From NCBI RefSeq assembly GCF_910591885.1, contig NC_063274.1:13290164-13354163 (forward strand): a stretch of DNA of 64,000 nucleotides, read 5' to 3'. A model generated the notes under the pieces. It did no database searches. It was not told the DNA's origin and saw only the letters and a list, made by a program, of their open reading frames with translations. This document shows, piece by piece, positions 1 to 12,024 of this stretch. The position numbers were made by a program, and so were the translations under genes. The first letter of the stretch is position 1, and every line of letters begins with the position of its first letter. Source of the DNA: Bombus terrestris (taxonomy: Eukaryota > Arthropoda > Insecta > Hymenoptera > Apidae).

Positions 1-2233
1 TTGATATAGAAATAATAATTTTATATAGAAATTAATAATATTTAATCTTTACTAATACTTTAAAAGACCTTTCTTTTTTAACAAATTATTTTGAAACAGG
101 ATATGAAAAATTTTAAATATTTCTTTTTGTTTTATGTCAAAAGAAATAGATAATCTATTATTAATGACTATCGTTTATATATCGTTTATATATGTTTTTA
201 CATTTTTTGTCCTCCTATGTATTCAAATAATTGTATATGATGAAACACTAACATACATTTAACACTTAAAAGTTATCATCAAATAACGTCAATGCTATGA
301 TAAGCGAAATTTCACCCCAACATAACCTTTTACTTTAGTACTCAATAAAATCACACAAATGCAACTGAATTTCTTATTATTATCCAATATTAGATATTGT
401 TCGCAATTATAGATAACATTGCAATGATATTAATACGCTACTATTAGAACAAAATTCTTATGGAGTAAAATTTTGTCCTTGATGCTCTTCAAGGATACAT
501 TATTATTAAAAAACCGTATAGGATAAACTTAGAAATGTTAAATATTAAAATTTTATATGTAGTAAATATACTTATTGTTAAGAAACTAGTATTACCATCG
601 GCGCTGCATTGTAATCAAACTTTTTAATAGTCGGTATAATATGAGATAAAAAAAAGCACTGATAAAGGAGAAATGTAATAATTGTCATGCAAGATCATTC
701 GACTGTTACATAGAGGAAAGGAACGATATAACCATTTACGATAGTAAAGCAGGGATAGTCGCGCTATCATAATTAAACTTTCTAAATTTAACGACGTTCT
801 TGGGACATCTTCCTTTAAGTTTACACATTTAATGAATGTGTTCTTTCTATATCACATTGCCAAATGTTAAACATCAAGACATAAGAGATGTTATTGCGAA
901 AATATTATCAGACTTTTTAGTGGAGACAGACATTCAAATTACGAAATGAATAGTTTGAAGAAAATAAACGAAGTAAACATAACAGTATAGAAACTGCGTT
1001 GAAATCATCATGAAAATAAACCAAAACATTTGTTCATTCATTAATGAATGTATTCATAATCAGACTGCTGACGTTCATGCATTTATGAGAAACTGAAATA
1101 TGCAAAAATCTACAGCAAAATATTAAATATATATTTATTTATTTATTAGGATATTTAGGTTCCATATATTTAACTGTATTTATAAAAATATACATAAATA
1201 TGCGTAAACATTCATAGTTTAATTACAATATACGTGTAACCTGTATTGATCTTTATGCTTGACGTCGTTAATATAGCTACTTGCCAAATAACAAATAGGA
1301 TTATGTTATTCGATTATTGCAATGAAATGATATAATTCAATATTCATTACTAATATACATAATTAGTTTTTATGTATATTTTATTCAGAAAAAAGTATGT
1401 AATCGTGATTTGTGATCTATATTAAATATAAAATTGTACAAGTGAAAAAATGGAAGGTGTTTACTTTTTATTGGCAAATTTTTTGTTTTTTATTTATTAT
1501 TTATTATGCTATGAACAAGTATAATAAATAATTACAATAATTGATATATCCTTAATTTAATTCCATTAGTTACTCGTGCAAATGACAATCATACCGATAC
1601 AATAATAATATAGGAATCCTTTTTTGTAATTGGGTCAAGCCGGATTACAGCTAACAAACAAAGATTTTATTAAAACTAAATAATTTGTAATGATTCATCA
1701 CATAATGTATGTGTATGTGGTATATGATATGTTTCAGAAGTGAAGACATTTCAAAAATTTCAAGACATTATAATTATGGAACTTAATCATGTCAAGTTTC
1801 TGCATAGAGCAAAAAAGTAAACACTTTTCCTTGTAGTCTTCTACTTTCATATCAGTTTCAAACGATGAAACACAACATATACAGTCTAACCAATATTTCA
1901 CGTATAATCAAATACACATACATGTATCTAAGCGATAATCGGTACGTTTTCCCCACGAAAGAGTGCAAAAAGTGTTTCTCGAATAACGAAGTCGTAGTAG
2001 GAATTACGAAATTGAGAAGAGTTTGGAAAGGCTATTTATAAGAGATAGGGGTGAGCAACTTTCGAAACTATCCACGTTCGAGCAACTGTCGTATTAATTA
2101 AACAAATGAATATAGCTGCCGGGCTTATCGAACATCAAAGACGAGAAATCGCGAGTAGGATGAATGGTAGCCCACTGCTAAGCCGGCTACAGTAGTAATC
2201 CAGTGCAACGGCGAGCGGTATCGCGCGGAGAAC
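1..2233. other. AT-rich non-coding DNA upstream of the lipase gene
   Basis: I see no coding exon, tRNA or long repeat here. The sequence is AT-rich with many short stops in all frames. Small features are a 16-bp perfect palindrome around 1033-1048 (cattcatt/aatgaatg) and a repeated tatcgtttata motif around 168-195. Base composition becomes less AT-rich from about 1920 to 2233, just before the lipase start codon, so the lipase promoter and 5' UTR probably lie there. Confidence 0.6.
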
Positions 2234-5200
2234 ATGTCATCCGTCAAAATTCTCGTCCTTTTAGTGGTCGTTCTGTCAGGTAAACGAAGTCACGTGGATC
2301 TTTTCGTTAACGTCTACTAAAGATCGACTACTAAAGTGAACCGAACGTTCTTCTTATTGTATATACATTTCAATCTATTTGGAATTTATCTTCATTGTGA
2401 CCTTACCGAATTTTATTCAAGCTTTATGATAATCGACTTTAGTTTATGATCTTTTTAAGGTTAAGATGAGTGTGCGACTGTTTGAATAATGTACTTCTAT
2501 ATTTCGTTTTCAACAAATTTTGTTTCCTCGTGGTTCTAGCGTTCGCGCATTCACAAAACACACTGTTCAACGATGTGCAATCGGTCATCAAGTCCATGTT
2601 CAAGACCACCCGTGATCCCGCTATGTTCAATCTGTACACCAGGTATGTAGAACATATAGTATTTTTGTTTGGCGATTTAAAGGAAGTTTATATGTTATGA
2701 CTGAAGTTAGCTAGGCGAACATAGTTATCCACGAGGGTATAACTCCTAGTCGTCAAAAGGAAAGAAGTTTGTTCAGTGTTAATATTCTTTAATGCCTGTT
2801 ATGTCATATACAATGTTAATATGCTTTATTTCTCCTATTTTATTTACTTTATTAGTTCTTATATAATATCTCTCTACTGTCTCGAACAAACCTATTACAG
2901 CGATTTTTTTCTTTTTTGATATTTTCTCATTCTTTCCTTAAACATAATACATATTAACTTTTTCACTATAGTTTCCTCAGAATTGAAAGTTTTCTTGACA
3001 TACAGTATGAAGACAGCTTTTACAAATCCTAACTAGGCACTGCGAGTACTTAAACTAATTAATTGTGGTTTAACACATATAAATGGAAATAAAAATGATT
3101 GTACATTAGAAATATTTGTACATTTTTAATATATGATTATTCGATATTTAAGGACGTATACGCTCTCCATAGCGAAACGGTTAAAGACTAATGATGTCTC
3201 ATAATATGCAACTTCTGCATAAAGTTCAAGATTTAATTTTAAGATATTTTGGGAAAGAGAAGAGACGAAGCAAGGGCGAACGTGATACGTTAAAGAAAAT
3301 CCGCGCTTCTCCTTGGCAACGCGCGGTTCGTGCTGCGAATTTTTCGTCCGTGCAGAGGCGAGCTTTATCGTTCGTCGTTCGTAAACGATGCATCAATTTT
3401 TTAACGATACATGCAATCAGCAAGCCGGCAAATTCTATTCTCAGCGCTGACGCTCCACTGACTATCATCGATGCGTGAATATCGTGGACGCGCCTCCTTT
3501 TCTTATTCTTTTTGCACTGCTTTGCCTTTTCTTGTTGATCGACTCGATCTAAAACCGGGAAGGAAAATTGAGGCGCCACTCGCGATGGCGGCGCCTCGAG
3601 AATTCCTCGTTCCGATTCTCGAAGATCGTTTCATAAAAACCACTCGAATCATTAACTCCATGGCAAACAAAGCGTTTTATTGAAACAAAAATCGCAAATC
3701 AACGTAAGAAAGGTATTTTGACACTACGAATCTGAGATAGACTATGATTAAATTACATGCGAAATTATAATAACTTTTTTAGGAAGCACCGATGCTTTTT
3801 TGCTTACTGATAGATTAAATCATTTTATGTATGCTATGGTACAACAAGAATCACAAAGATTTCGTTACAGACGAGGAAGAATATCGGAAAAAGATGTAAG
3901 AGAATTTCGAAAAACATATAACAGTGGATTTATGTAATATTAAAAGGTTAGGAGAAATTATTAATAAAAGAGCATTAAGTCAGAAGTATTTGGTATTATT
4001 AGCGGTTTCAATTTTTGTAGGATAATTTGTAGAATAATAATAATAAATAGAATAATAATTTGTAGAATGTAATTGTAAAATAATTTAATTCTAAAATAAT
4101 AAAAGAGCTTTCCTTTTGCAAAGAGAAAATCCGTTTGGCGAGGAGCAGCTGTTTCTAAACAACACCGAGGTTCTTTACGCATCTCACTTCAATGAAAGTC
4201 GACCAACGAAATTCATTATTCACGGATTTAGTGACACCGGAAACGAAGCCTGGGTACGAGGTTTGATAGATGGTACGTAAACACGAGCCTTTCTCGATAA
4301 TTAGCAGACAGACAATTTTTTGTCTCATAATATCGAATCATACTTATTCGTGGTACGAATTATAATTTCGATTTAATGAAACTTTGTATTCGTAATAAAG
4401 TTAGCATCGCTTTAAAACGAAGCGAAGTAGAGGCCGAGAAAACGAGAATGAAAGAGGAAGAAGGAAAAGCGAGTTCTAAGGAATTTCTAGAAATGTCGAT
4501 GGTGCCGAGGCAGTGAAATTTAATTACAATCAGGGTCAATCCGTTTCGGTAAACACGGAATCGACGTCGTCAGGTTCAAGGGTCAGCACGATAACAAGTT
4601 AATTGATCACTTAACAAGTTTTTGCTCTCTCGCGTTAAGTTCCTGACGTAACTGTGAGAAATTTCGATTTAGAACTTTTTCAAAATTTCCTTAACAAATG
4701 TGTATTACCTTTTTGCCTTCTTTGTCCTTGCACGGTATATTTTGTAGTCAGAAATTGTCGCAAAACAATTTTATATTCTTCAATTATTCCAGATACGCCT
4801 AAATTTCTTCTGCGTTACTTCGCAAAATAATTTTATTCCATCATTTTAGTCCATCATTATCCCAACCATCGAAACGAAAGAAATCATAACATAAAATAAT
4901 CATACTCCTGAAAGTATCACAAGCACGTCAACAATTAACTGCTTAGTAGGTATTTTGGCTTTCATGTGAATTATATTTGCATAACACTTGCAATTCTGCA
5001 ATGATTGCTAATATTTGTTTTATTTAAAACATTTGTTATAGTAATCCTAGATAACATATTTTAATTTGGGTTAAATTCTATATATATGGATTATTTATTT
5101 ATTGAAAATATATTCTATTACCTTGTGAAATATTTTTTACTCCTTTAAGTAAATACTATCAATTCACAGAGTTTTAGACTCTTTTTTTGCAACACCCTAT

Positions 5201-7051
5201 ATGTAGTTGCACGCTTCTTGACATTGAACTTGCGTCAGACTTAATCCAATGTCACGGTTTCAACGTTTTGACGATTTTTAATATATCATCTCTAATATCA
5301 TTGACTCTAGTCGAACAAAGTTATATACGATTGTGCGTGAATGATTACAGCGTATCTACTTCATGAAGATGTAAATGTGATAGTAGTTGGATGGGGAGTT
5401 TTGGCGGCCGACGTTTATCCAGTAGCGGCAAACAACACACGGAAAGTGGGCGAGTTTCTTGGAGATTTTTTAGAATTTTTGAATCGCGAGTCGAATCTTG
5501 AATACAAGGATGTTCACATCAGTGGTCATAGCTTGGGCTCACACGTGGCAGGATACGCTGGAGCTTACTTGGATGGACGTATTGGCAGAATAACAGGTAT
5601 ATTTCGATTAAGATGTATTCATTGTTAATTTAGAGTTTGTTAACCCTCTATAACACCCAAATTAAGTTTAAGAAAAATATCGTTTAATAAAATATGTCGT
5701 CAAATATTTTCTAAGGAATTGCCACAGTTTTTTTTATAATTGAAATATAATTGAAGGTATTTTATAGTTGAAGATTTTTAACATACATGTTTACATTTTA
5801 ACATATATATTTTTAACATGTATATTTATTTTAATATAGCTGCATCGTCATATACAATAAAAATAAATTGCCATATTTTATTGAAAATATTTTTTGTATA
5901 GCGAAGGGTTGCTGGTGACTTGAAAAGATTGGACAACACTGCTCTATAGCGTCGTTTAATTTAAAAGTTATATAGTCATATCCACGAATCTATATTTTTT
6001 AAATTACATTTTGCTTCTTTATTATTGTACTATTGTATTTTATTACTATATCATTATGTTTATATTAAATAATTTATTTACAATAGTTTATTTATAACAA
6101 AATTTCACAGTTGTAAAGAGCTAAATTTATCGCACATTTGTGTTATCTATTTTTATTTTTAATATGATGTGATATGATTCGAAGGCCTAGATCCAGCTAG
6201 TCCGTTGTTTGAAACAGTCTTCGGAATTGTCGATCCAGAATACAGATTAGATCCAACCGATGCCCAATTCGTGGACGTAATTCATACGAGTGGTCCTGCC
6301 TTTGGATTTTTGGCTCCACTTGGCCACGCTGATTTTTATCCTAACAATGGGAAGTTTCCACAACCTGGTTGCTCGTTTCTACCAACTACAAGTAAACATC
6401 TTTTTTGTTTCATTAAGCTTCCAACAAAATTATTTATGAAACAGTGCACCTGACAAACTTTAATTAGAATTTAACAATCGTCGAACGTTTGTCAGCTTAC
6501 TGCAGCCATTCGCGAGCTCATCAGTACATGACAGAGAGTATAGGCAGTACGGCTGGTTTTAAAGCAAGAACCTGTGAAAATTGGGAGAAATACATAGAGG
6601 GACGTTGCGATTACAATCCGATTGTTCTGATGGGAGAATACGCGTCCACGTCGTAAGATATTTAATTTTTTTTGATTTTGTGTCATATAAAAATTGAAGA
6701 GCTCATAATAAAAACGGTCCTCGTTTATGTTTGTCTTTTTCGAAAAAAATAGAAGAATATTTTAACATCTTTAATTTCTGTTCAATATTGTTTGTTTCAT
6801 TTCTATTCCTTTTAACGAAATATTTATCATATTACACAATCGTTATAAATGTGTCAGTAATTATATCACAAAGAAACTATATTTAAATAAATGATAAAGT
6901 TCTGGAATGTTGATAAAGATTACTTTGATAAAATTGAATTGAACATTATTATGCATTTAATTACCAAACTTAATTTCGTCTTAATCGTTTCAGGTTGCGA
7001 GGAAAATTTTACTTAACAACGAACGACGTACCTCCGTTCGCAATAGAATGA
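2234..7051 (+). CDS. Secreted pancreatic lipase-like / phospholipase A1-like protein (7 exons, 321 aa)
   Basis: Coding exons: 2234-2279, 2540-2642, 4124-4272, 5351-5596, 6185-6391, 6496-6652, 6994-7051 (966 nt). Predicted role is ester hydrolysis of acylglycerols or phospholipids outside the cell. Seen: an N-terminal hydrophobic signal peptide (about 1-18), the N-terminal family motif FIIHGF, the nucleophile elbow GHSLG with Ser160, Asp184 in GLDPASP and His255 in CSHSRAH, which together make the full catalytic triad of the pancreatic lipase family. Length 321 fits insect members, which are shorter than vertebrate pancreatic lipase because they lack the C-terminal PLAT domain. The start is the first ATG before the signal peptide. 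A polyadenylation signal AATAAA lies at 7348-7353. Whether it prefers triglycerides or phospholipids cannot be read from sequence alone; the short lid region favours a PLA1-like or lid-poor enzyme (inference). The exon 3 acceptor (cttttgcaaag) is the weakest junction. Confidence 0.88.
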
Positions 7052-7619
7052 GCGAGAATGGACATTTGGAACAACTCTACATGATGATGGTCCTGTATTT
7101 GCGGCATCAAAATGATCTGTACTAGTCATTTACAAGTTACTTTATTTATGCAGCGTGCGCAATTTTATTCGAATTCTACATTTTTCTTCTTTTTTTTTTT
7201 TTTAATTAATCGGACGAACGAGATCGAAATCGGTGCTGAACCGGTATCATTTCATGTCGTACAACAAAAGTACAAATTATATTAATTAAAATGACACGTG
7301 TTAATGACACTTTCTCTCGTTCGCGTACTTTTGCAGAATGAAATAGAAATAAACGTTGTATTGGTTACTTTGAAATTTGTGTACTTTGTCATTCACATTA
7401 TAGCAAATATTATTACAATATTCAGAAATAATAGACGGATCATGAAATGAAGGTTTACGAAGAAATATGGAGCTGTTGTATTAATAATATAAGGTAGTTG
7501 TGATTAATAAATGCAGAAATACAATATTAACAAGATAATAGAATATTCATGAACAATATCAGCGCAAGACCGACCAAATGTTGTACTGAAAACGTTCCTT
7601 CGGAAGATAATTCTGTACG
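7052..7619. other. Intergenic: lipase 3' UTR and first receptor upstream region
   Basis: Holds a T-run around 7190-7204 and the AATAAA at 7348-7353, the likely 3' end of the lipase transcript. The rest, up to 7619, is the short upstream region of the first ionotropic receptor. No coding exon seen. Confidence 0.5.
7348..7353 (+). terminator. Polyadenylation signal of the lipase gene
   Basis: Canonical AATAAA 297 nt after the lipase stop codon, with T-rich and GT-rich sequence just downstream (ttggttactttgaaatttgtg). Confidence 0.5.
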
Positions 7620-10600
7620 ATGAATCGAGTGTATTTTTCGTTGCTTTTAATAGTGCAATTAATTGCTACTTTGTGCGCTAATGAAAACAATCTCATCGGT
7701 GATTACTTTGCATTCAGAAAAGTGGAAAGAATCGTTGGATTCTCTTGCGACAACATGGAAAGTGCGTAGCAAAAGGTTTTCTATAAAACTTCTTTTTAAT
7801 TAAACACACAGGATCTTATCTTTATTTCGTTAAAAACAGATAATTTTAAACTCGCAAAAACCCTCAACAATATGTACACCACGTATATTTCAATATTGAA
7901 CTCTACGGATAAATCGCGATTAGACGTGAAAAAAGTCTTAAGAGCGGAGTACAATTGGTTGGGCGTTTTTTTGGATTCTCGATGCGATCGTAAGAGACAC
8001 ACTAACGTCCTTGTGGAAGTAAGTAATTTATATTCGGAATTTTCTCTTATTTCCATAAATGTTTGAAATGTTAATATCATTATATTACTGTCCTAAATCT
8101 ATTCTTTATCTTTTCCTTTTCTTTTTAAGTATACCTAGTTATTTAAGAATTGTTATACCTAAAAATAATTTACATATTCATAAGAATTCAAAGGTTTAAT
8201 TGCATTAAATTGTTCTAAGAAAGGGGAATTATTGTACCACTAAAGTCTTAATCTCACATGTATTGAACCATTTTCTATTTTTGTCCTAATCTCACAAGTA
8301 TCAAACACTAAAATAAAGTGCATAATATCTACTGCACATAGGCAACTAAATATTCTATGTACGATGAAATGCACAAATGGTTAATTTTGGGTTCGAACCT
8401 GAGCCATGTATTGGAAATACTAAACGATGACGCGTTCACTATCTCTACCGATGTTATAATTGCTGTGCCATCAGCGAACAGTTATATTTTGTACGATGTA
8501 TATAATCCTTGCAAAGATCGAGGAGGGTCGATGAATGTAACGCGCTTTGGAACGTGGAACAATAAAACTGGATTAAACGTTACCTTAAATGAATCGAAAT
8601 TCGAAAGAAGATCGAATTTGCACGGGATGAAACTCAAAGTTGGGGTCGTTGTAAGTTGTGCCAGTTCTTTCTATGATCATTATCTGATTAATATAATTAA
8701 TGAAATTAAAATTTTATATATGGTACACTTCGACAGATAGAATAGACATTAAAGTAATCTATAGACTAAGAAATTTACAGATCGGTTTTAAACCAGAAAA
8801 CATGACTTTTCACGAGATGATGCTACAATATAGCATGAAGTCAAAATATGGGCGATCGAAATTTCTCTACGTATTGTTACAACATTTGTCTGACATCTTC
8901 AATTTCACGTAAAAATTATATTAAATTCGATAAATTTATAAGTTCTATTAGCAGCACAGTTTCCGTTCAACTGCATGTGTTCTATGCACTTAATCTGTGA
9001 TTCTTTTTAAACAAAAGAATTTTTATTCATTCGTTGGTCTCTGCTTTGCAGTATGGAGATTGTGCAAATAAGTGCGCGAAGAAGATTCGACAATTCCGGA
9101 CCTGTTTTCGCGGCTTTCAAAGAGAAACTCATAGATCTCTCGGCAAGTCCAGTAGCGATGAGGATCGGCAGATTAGATAACGGAGACATAATCGGACCGG
9201 TCTGGCCAATACGGTATATTACTACTTGCTTCTTCATACTTCTTCATACCGTTTCCTATGTCTTGTATCTTATATGCATTCATAACATTCTTAGAAATAG
9301 TATTTCAATGAACATGAATAATCATCTAAGGTACAAGAATTCCTGTTGTTCTTCTTTTTTTTCTTTTTTTTTTGTAATTTCATCGTATCCTAATTTCACT
9401 ATTCTAATTCTCTCTTCCAAATTCGGATTAATTATATCTCATTGTCGTAGGTCGTGTTTTATGTTCCGCACGATTTCATCGACGAAAATTAAACCAGGAC
9501 AATTTCTGAAACCCCTGTCTGTGAAAGTATGGTATGTGATACTGGCCATGATAGGAATCGTGACAACAATTCTAGTTATCTTACTAAGATTAGAAGGCGT
9601 GCAAACTCCTACAGAGATTTATGGCCTCTCCGTTTTGCTCACAATAGGAGCTTTGTCCCAACAAGGTATATCAAGAAAGAATTAATCGAACAAGGTTTTT
9701 GGATTTCTTTGACACGATATTTTTTCATTCAGGTTCTGCGTTCGTTCCAACACGTTGCGCAAGTCGTATAGCATTCCTACAAATCTTGTTCGTCGGTTTA
9801 TTAATTTTGAATTATTATTCGGCGAGTGTCGTATCAAATCGTTTGAAAAACAGAGGCGAGAAGATGAATGATTCTTTGATTAGTTTAGCAAAGAGCAATA
9901 TGAAACTTGCGGTGCAGCCTACGTCGTATATTCGTTCCTTTTTTCGGGTAATATCTCTTATGCAGCTACATATTTAACAACAAAATATTTCGAAATAAAA
10001 TAAAATAAATAAAATAATCTTTTAATAACTCCTAAATAAATAGAGATGCTGTTAAATCAGTTTAACATTTTCATGAACATAATTTTGGAATAAAATGTAA
10101 CTCTACTATAATACTACAAATAATATATACATATAATAGAACAAATTTTTATTGAAAAAGACTTGGTATTTAACAAATTTTCTTCAATTTTAAAATTTTT
10201 ATGCAATAGGTGCCAGACAAAGAAGTAAGATATTTTTACGACAATCGGTGGTCGAAAATACCAGAGTCGGATAGATATTTATCACTAGAAGAAGGACTTA
10301 ATCGCGTGGCGGAGGGTCATTTAGCCTATCACACGATGATCGATTCAGCTTATCCGTACATCGAACAGTCGTTCACTCGTCGAAGTATCTGCGAACTTAC
10401 GGAGGTTCATGTGTTGCGTGCTGTCCTCGCATTTTATGCAAGGCATCACAGCCCTTTTACTGAACTGATGAAAGTAGGGTACGAAAGTCAATATACATGT
10501 AAATGTAGATCGACCTATTAGAGGTACTTCGAAACGATTCGAAAGCATCAATCGAGAGAACATGAAATTAATTAGAAAGTCGAGAAGACCCGAGTATTTA

Positions 10601-11219
10601 AAAATCAATTGAAATTACGTTTCATGCATAATTTCTGTAACAAATTTAAAACTCGAACGAAGATCGAATGAAACATCTTTTGAAGATCCGTATGTTACTT
10701 TTTTTAGCTTGATTAAAATTCAAAACGTTGGCATTCAGAAACGCGAATTGAAGCGATGGGCGGCTAGAAAACCATTTTGCCCGATCAACCTACTTATCGC
10801 TGAACCTCTATCGATTCACGAAGCTGTACCGATTTTCGTGTTCTTGTGTATCTCACTGGTTCTATCGATTCTCATTTGCATCGTTGAGAATATCGTCTTC
10901 TGTCTTTTCCCAGCACGGTAAATTACAAATTTCATTTAAGAGAAATATACGAAATGTATACTATATACATATTATTTTCTGTTCGCCCGAAAAGTTCTCA
11001 ATTTTTGTACAATTAGTAACATTAATTAATTAGTTAATATTATTCTACCTATGTAGGACAGTATAAAAACTATTCAAAATAATCTTTTTTAGACCTCCGA
11101 GTTTCATGATGGAAAAGAAACGCTTGATCGACTGGACTTCGCTTCTGCTATATTTACGAAACGTGAATCAGTCTCTGAGAAACTTTTTTAGTAAATGGAG
11201 CCCTTTTCAAAATCCCTAA
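7620..11219 (+). CDS. Ir75: Ionotropic receptor, Ir75-type, first of three tandem copies (10 exons, 651 aa)
   Basis: Exons: 7620-7761, 7840-8018, 8342-8650, 8781-8908, 9052-9213, 9451-9665, 9733-9947, 10210-10478, 10708-10917, 11093-11219 (1956 nt). Likely ligand-gated cation channel subunit of chemosensory neurons. Seen: signal peptide (about 1-20), N-terminal extracellular region, S1 ligand-binding half with the RLDNGDIIGPVWPIR segment (Arg293 at the position of the agonist-binding Arg in glutamate receptors), CFMFR before M1, M1 about 334-352, pore-loop end ALSQQG (374-379), SRIA start of M3 near 389, LNYYSA in M3, S2 half in exon 8, and M4 about 580-599 followed by IVEN. The W-P-I-R/CFMFR and SQQG signatures point to the Ir75/Ir64a group, and bees have an Ir75f expansion. 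Calling it Ir75f is plausible, but orthology needs a tree. Symbol given at clade level only. Confidence 0.85.
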
Positions 11220-12024
11220 AGTTTATCCATCGCCACGATATAATTGCCATAAGCGCGAATTTGCAGATTAGTCGCTAGAACAACTACGAAAGATTCCCTA
11301 CCAATTATTGTAGATAGCACATACGGTATTTTATTACATTTAATTATTAGACTTTGTCAAACATATAAAACCATAATCACGCGTAGTTTCTTCAAAATAT
11401 TAAAGCAAAATATACATTTAAATATGGCCAGATCTTGAATTAATTATCGATATTGATTACAGATTTTGGGCAGGAAGCCGGTAGCTTGTTTACTATTATC
11501 TTCAATCGCGTAATTAATTTTTAAATCCGTTGCCTTTCCATGTTCTCTTCCAATACGATACCATTAATATCTAGCTTATCGTGAAATTCATATTTTAGGC
11601 AGCCTTTGGCAGGAAATTAATAAAACACCGCGACACAGATGAATAATAATAATGCAAGTAATAGCGCGGTCGATCTGTAACCGGGAATTCGATCAATAGC
11701 GAGACTTAGCTTGTTTTCATTGGAACTGTCGCGTTGCGAATGGACATTGGAATGAATGATTGATTAATCGAGCTGTATGCATTCCTTTTCGTGACTCGAG
11801 CAATTTGCCAAATTACACGAAATCGTTCGACAAGCTTGTCTCTCAGTGGAATCCCACATGATACGTCCTGCATTATTATTATTAATATTATTATCATCAT
11901 TATTATGTCATGCAAAAGTAATATTATAAAATAACGTAATAGAAAGGCAGGCGATGTCGAACGATTCGATTTGGTCAGTGTTAATATCCGAATAGAATTC
12001 TTGGTTCGAGAAAAGAATAGTATA
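11220..12024. other. Intergenic between receptor copies 1 and 2
   Basis: No exon seen. AATAAA occurs at 11619-11624, a possible but distant 3' end for copy 1. An interrupted ATT/ATC-rich run lies around 11873-11905. The last 100 bases precede the start codon of copy 2. Confidence 0.45.

Noticed and set aside
11971..12024. Upstream in-frame ATG for receptor copy 2
   Set aside because: It would place charged residues before the signal peptide, and copy 3 has the same first-exon length only if the start is at 12025.
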